Positions 5,370-8,136 of a stretch of 8,136 bases of DNA are shown here, one piece after another. Where the stretch lies: assembly GCA_022361095.1 (NCBI GenBank), contig JAKSBO010000572.1, positions 1 to 8,136 of the forward strand, given 5' to 3'. The number at the start of each line of letters is the position of its first letter. Positions within the stretch are counted from its first letter, which is position 1. The notes below the pieces were generated by a model that was not told the origin of the DNA, did no database searches, and worked only from the letters and a program-made list of their open reading frames with translations. The translations under genes and the position numbers were made by a program. The DNA is from Desulfobacterales bacterium (lineage in GTDB: Bacteria > Desulfobacterota > Desulfobacteria > Desulfobacterales > Desulfobacteraceae).

Positions 5370-6110
5370 ATGAAAATCTTGATTGCAGAAGATGAATCCA
5401 TACATCAGGCAATTGCCAGCAAACTAATGAACCATTGGGGATTTGATTTTGACTTGGCCTCAAACGGGCTGGAAGCGATTGAAAAGGCAAAGGCGCGGGA
5501 CGGGCAATACGACCTTTGCTTGATGGATATTGATATGCCCTTCATGAACGGCTTGGAGGCGACAGCCATTATCCGGAAAGAATTAAAATACTTCCCGATT
5601 ATGGCGCTGACCGGTAATCATCTGTTACAGACCGCGGCGCTGGAAAGAGGAATGGATGATTTTTTAGGCAAGCCTTATTCCATTCAGCATCTTCAAAGAA
5701 AAATTAATAAATTAACCGTGAAAGCGTTAAAACTATCTTACGCACAAAATAGAGTAGCGCTGCAAAAGGAGACACCCATGAATGCCGATCAGTTAAAAGA
5801 ATTAATGGAACTCGATAAAAAAGACCTGGCACTGCTCATCATTGAAAGTGGACAACAAAAATTTGTTGTTCACAAAAATATCCAAAATAAAATGAGCCAT
5901 GTTCTCATCGGTGAAGGAAAAGAACTGTTTGAGTTTCTTGACCGCGGCGACACCCCTGCCAATTGCCATTTATACAAGTGCAACATGCAGACAAACCGGC
6001 TCCTTCTCACACAGGAACAGTTTGAAGAGCGGGTGAAGCAGGAAAACAGCGATATTGACACATACGGTTCCATCGCGGACCAACCGTTTCCGGCAGAAAA
6101 CAAGGAATAA
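5370..6110 (+). CDS. Response regulator: receiver domain plus unrecognised C-terminal domain
   Basis: The product has 246 residues. Residues 1-115 form a complete CheY-like receiver: acidic pair E7/D8 in ILIAEDES, phosphoacceptor D53 in LMDIDMPFMNG, T81 in ALTGN and K101 in LGKPYS. It should therefore be phosphorylated by a sensor kinase, but none is encoded nearby. A linker (about 116-136) leads to a 110-residue C-terminal part (137-246) with no helix-turn-helix, GGDEF, EAL, HD-GYP or kinase motif that I can see. It is mostly charged and helical in look (ADQLKELMELDKKDLALLII) with a Cys pair in CHLYKC. The junction carries AAAAGGAG and an ATG at 5778, so the C-terminal part may also be made alone. 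The start at 5370 gives a canonical receiver N-terminus. The output role is unknown: protein-protein signalling is more likely than DNA binding. The gene converges on the AT-rich minus-strand segment. Confidence 0.88.
   Translation: MKILIAEDESIHQAIASKLMNHWGFDFDLASNGLEAIEKAKARDGQYDLCLMDIDMPFMNGLEATAIIRKELKYFPIMALTGNHLLQTAALERGMDDFLGKPYSIQHLQRKINKLTVKALKLSYAQNRVALQKETPMNADQLKELMELDKKDLALLIIESGQQKFVVHKNIQNKMSHVLIGEGKELFEFLDRGDTPANCHLYKCNMQTNRLLLTQEQFEERVKQENSDIDTYGSIADQPFPAENKE
5766..5780 (+). promoter_or_regulatory. Internal Shine-Dalgarno and in-frame ATG inside the response regulator gene
   Basis: GGAG (5768-5771) within AAAAGGAG lies six bases before an in-frame ATG at 5778. This is a better initiation signal than that of the full-length gene. 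It would produce the 110-residue C-terminal domain on its own, ending at 6110. Confidence 0.45.
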
Positions 6111-6138
6111 AAAACCTTGGCTATACGCCGACAGGTTT
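6107..6138 (-). terminator. Terminator-like hairpin between convergent genes
   Basis: Read on the minus strand, AAACCT and AGGTTT pair across an inner GGC/GCC helix with a small internal loop, and the stem runs into TTTTTTATT. This fits an intrinsic terminator for transcripts from the AT-rich minus-strand segment. On the plus strand the same hairpin, just after the response regulator stop, is followed by TTTAAAAT and could act weakly in that direction too. Confidence 0.4.
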
Positions 6139-6188
6139 AAAATCGCGGGACACCCAGACAGGCAAGAATAACGAAAGTAGTCAATGCT

Positions 6189-6485
6189 TCAATTGGCAAA
6201 TTTCGGTCCGAAATAATAGACAAATTGTGGGGTCGGCTTTTCCTTCAAGATTTTACTGAATAACTCCATATCTCTGCCATCTGAAACATCAGGATTATAT
6301 CCGGTATCCTTTAATTTCCATAGTGACTGAAAAGTTGGGAATAGGATAATCCTTGACTCGTCCAATCAATTTGGTCCGGTTTTTAGTTGACTGTTTAAGT
6401 CTTCGGAACTTTTAAATCTATGGTATAGCCAACAAACTTGAATCCAATGGGTAGCAAGATTTCTATGCAACCATGAATGGTTCAT
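6189..6485 (-). pseudogene. Possible broken or remnant reading frame in the gap after the nuclease gene
   Basis: One minus-strand frame stays open from an ATG at 6485 to a TGA at 6189-6191 except for one in-frame TGA (6366-6368). The first 39 codons begin MNHSWLHRNLATHW and contain KSSEDLNSQLKTGPN. The remaining 58 codons read LDESRIILFPTFQSLW, then DTGYNPDVSDGRDMELFSKI, and end in VYYFGPKFAN. The composition is protein-like, and one stop in about 98 codons is few for such AT-rich DNA. It begins 20 bases after the nuclease gene ends and shares its base composition. It may be a decayed gene, two tiny genes, or chance. I do not recognise a family. No clear ribosome binding site was found. Confidence 0.3.
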
Positions 6486-6505
6486 TATGCAATTTTGTTT
6501 GTACT

Positions 6506-8136
6506 TTATTTTAATTTTGAAAAAAAACTATCCCAAATTGGCTTTAGAAATTCGACTGTTTTTCTGGAATCAGGAAACATTGAAATCGTGAATTCTTTAA
6601 AATCCATTTCGTTTTTATCTAATTTTTTAAAATATAGGAGATCAAACAATGACTCTACATCTTTTTGGTTTGATAGCAAAATTTCAAATTCATTAATGTT
6701 AATTATTTGAAAAGAAAGATCATTAATTTCATCTGCCATAAGTGATTTAACTATAGAATTGGCATTGTAAAGGGGGTCGTTAATAACGATTAATTTAACG
6801 AAATTTTTAACCCTATTGAATCGTTTCAATTCTTCGTATTGTTTAGACTCTATATCTGCCTCTGACACTTCAAGCTGTTTAGCTCCTGGGATAATCGTTT
6901 TCCTTAGGTCATCTTTAATTCTTTCTATAGATGGATCACTCTTAGATTTCAGATAAATTGACGATTGTTTAACTTCTATCATTATGAGTTTGTCATCTTT
7001 CATAACAAACCAATCAATTGAATCTTGAAATTGGTGTTTCCCTTTTTTATACCTTATCTCAGGTATAACGCTCCAAGTTTTAAAATAGTAATTCAATAAT
7101 TCTCCGACATATTCTTGAAAAACAGCGCCAAATAGTTCTTTAAAGTTATTGTTTTTACCTCCCTTATTGAATCGCTCTGCCAGCAAAAAATATAGGCCAC
7201 ATGTTACTTTATCATGTACATGATGGGGAGATGCAATCATGAAAACATCGTTTTTATTCTTAACTGGTTTGGTTTTTGTCGCAATTACCGGATGAATTAC
7301 AAATGGAGTTAACGTTTTTTTGTGTTTGATTATTTCGCTATATGTGCCACTGCACCATTTTACAAATTTTTTATGCGAATCTACCGTTAAATTAAATCCT
7401 GTATGATCATTTATTTTATCAATGGTTGCTTGGTCATAGAGCCAGAAATGGCCTTCTTTATTCCCTACAAGTGCATATGAATATAGGAGTGCATTCTCAT
7501 AGGATATACCTATTTCAGATTTGATTTCAGATAAAATATCAATTTTTTTTGTACAATCTAATCGGTACCATAGCTCAGTTAAGATATAATAATATCTTGT
7601 GAAATTGTTGAAACTCGCCTCTTGAAAAACAAATTGTCGATATGCGATTTTTGTTAGGATTTCTGGACTGTTGTTTAAATGTGATTTGGTAAATTTCGAA
7701 TCAAAACGTTTGTAGCACATTTTAAGAGCTAATTGAATTTCTTGATCATTCATACCTTTTTGTTTTTTATCATCACAATATTTTATTACCCCATAGGTGA
7801 GATCTAATAAAATATCTTCTTGAAGAGGAACATTGCCAAAAAATTGAGGTTTTGCATTTCCGTGAAATAGTCGGCATGATATTGAACAAATAGCTCGGAG
7901 AGTTTCTATACGATTGAAATGAGAAGAAAATTTTCTGAAATCATTTTCTGTACAGTTGATTTTAGGATCATAACAATAAAGCTGTTTGCCCTCGAATGTT
8001 CCTTTTATTTCAATTTCATTCATATGAGTAACTTTCGAATAATATTGTTTTTCTGCTGAATCTGTATAAGACTTGAAATGAATTTGATATTTTAGCTTCT
8101 TTTTCTCTTTTGGCTGAGTTCTTGCTCGAAATTTAT
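6506..8136 (-). CDS. PD-(D/E)XK nuclease-like protein, AT-rich, frame open at right edge
   Basis: From the first ATG (8023) the product has 505 residues, but the frame is open for 37 more codons up to the window edge, and no clear ribosome binding site precedes that ATG. The true start probably lies outside. Numbering from the ATG, a C-terminal restriction-endonuclease-like core is visible: helix with E304 or E308 (FQEYVGELL), D334/D337 in QDSIDW, E350-V-K352 in LIMIEVKQSS, and Q383 in GAKQL. This order fits the PD-(D/E)XK superfamily. Before it, residues 253-285 (NDVFMIASPHHVHDKVTCG, then LYFLLAERF) form a distinct conserved-looking element. The N-terminal 240 residues are helical and unrecognised. 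No helicase, methylase or ATPase motif is seen. DNA cleavage is likely; a role in defence against phage or plasmids is inferred from fold and base composition. The very AT-rich composition, unlike the left block, suggests horizontal transfer. Confidence 0.8.
   Translation of the reverse strand, partial: KFRARTQPKEKKKLKYQIHFKSYTDSAEKQYYSKVTHMNEIEIKGTFEGKQLYCYDPKINCTENDFRKFSSHFNRIETLRAICSISCRLFHGNAKPQFFGNVPLQEDILLDLTYGVIKYCDDKKQKGMNDQEIQLALKMCYKRFDSKFTKSHLNNSPEILTKIAYRQFVFQEASFNNFTRYYYILTELWYRLDCTKKIDILSEIKSEIGISYENALLYSYALVGNKEGHFWLYDQATIDKINDHTGFNLTVDSHKKFVKWCSGTYSEIIKHKKTLTPFVIHPVIATKTKPVKNKNDVFMIASPHHVHDKVTCGLYFLLAERFNKGGKNNNFKELFGAVFQEYVGELLNYYFKTWSVIPEIRYKKGKHQFQDSIDWFVMKDDKLIMIEVKQSSIYLKSKSDPSIERIKDDLRKTIIPGAKQLEVSEADIESKQYEELKRFNRVKNFVKLIVINDPLYNANSIVKSLMADEINDLSFQIININEFEILLSNQKDVESLFDLLYFKKLDKNEMDFKEFTISMFPDSRKTVEFLKPIWDSFFSKLK

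Overview
The window looks like a stretch of chromosome from a Gram-negative bacterium: there are two predicted lipoproteins, a signal peptide followed by an outer-membrane beta-barrel, and a periplasmic thioredoxin-fold protein. Base composition changes along it. The left half is GC-rich (34 of 60 bases in 2221-2280). The right end is strongly AT-rich (17 of 60 in 6961-7020). The mixture of lipoprotein, TPR and TlpA genes would fit a deltaproteobacterial (Desulfobacterota) host, but this is an inference from general impression and no marker gene fixes it.

Left block, minus strand (2852 down to 1): an apparent three-gene operon. The first gene is a 700-residue lipoprotein with a fibronectin-III-like domain, a degenerate phosphoesterase-like domain, TPR repeats and four C-terminal membrane segments. 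Thirteen bases after it comes a 100-residue single-span membrane protein with a GTG start behind a good ribosome binding site. The third is a TlpA-type thiol-disulfide lipoprotein with a WCTHCK active site, cut by the left edge. Together they suggest an envelope or periplasmic redox function.

Centre (2853-4978), plus strand: a repeat- and hairpin-rich intergenic region leads to a good sigma70-like promoter and a 318-residue omptin-family outer-membrane protease (peptidase family A26) with all four catalytic residues visible. A 139-residue four-span membrane protein of unknown function follows.

Right-centre (4979-6110): a gene-free stretch with three hairpins and a partial copy of the repeat found upstream of the omptin gene. 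Next is a response regulator with an intact receiver domain and an unrecognised C-terminal domain that has its own internal Shine-Dalgarno sequence and ATG.

Right end (6111-8136): an AT-rich, probably horizontally acquired segment on the minus strand. It carries a large protein with a PD-(D/E)XK nuclease signature, whose reading frame is still open at the window edge, and behind it the possible remains of a second reading frame broken by one stop. A terminator-like hairpin separates it from the convergent response regulator. The best candidate for something undescribed is the nuclease gene with its unseen right-hand neighbours, followed by the omptin and the two-product response regulator.
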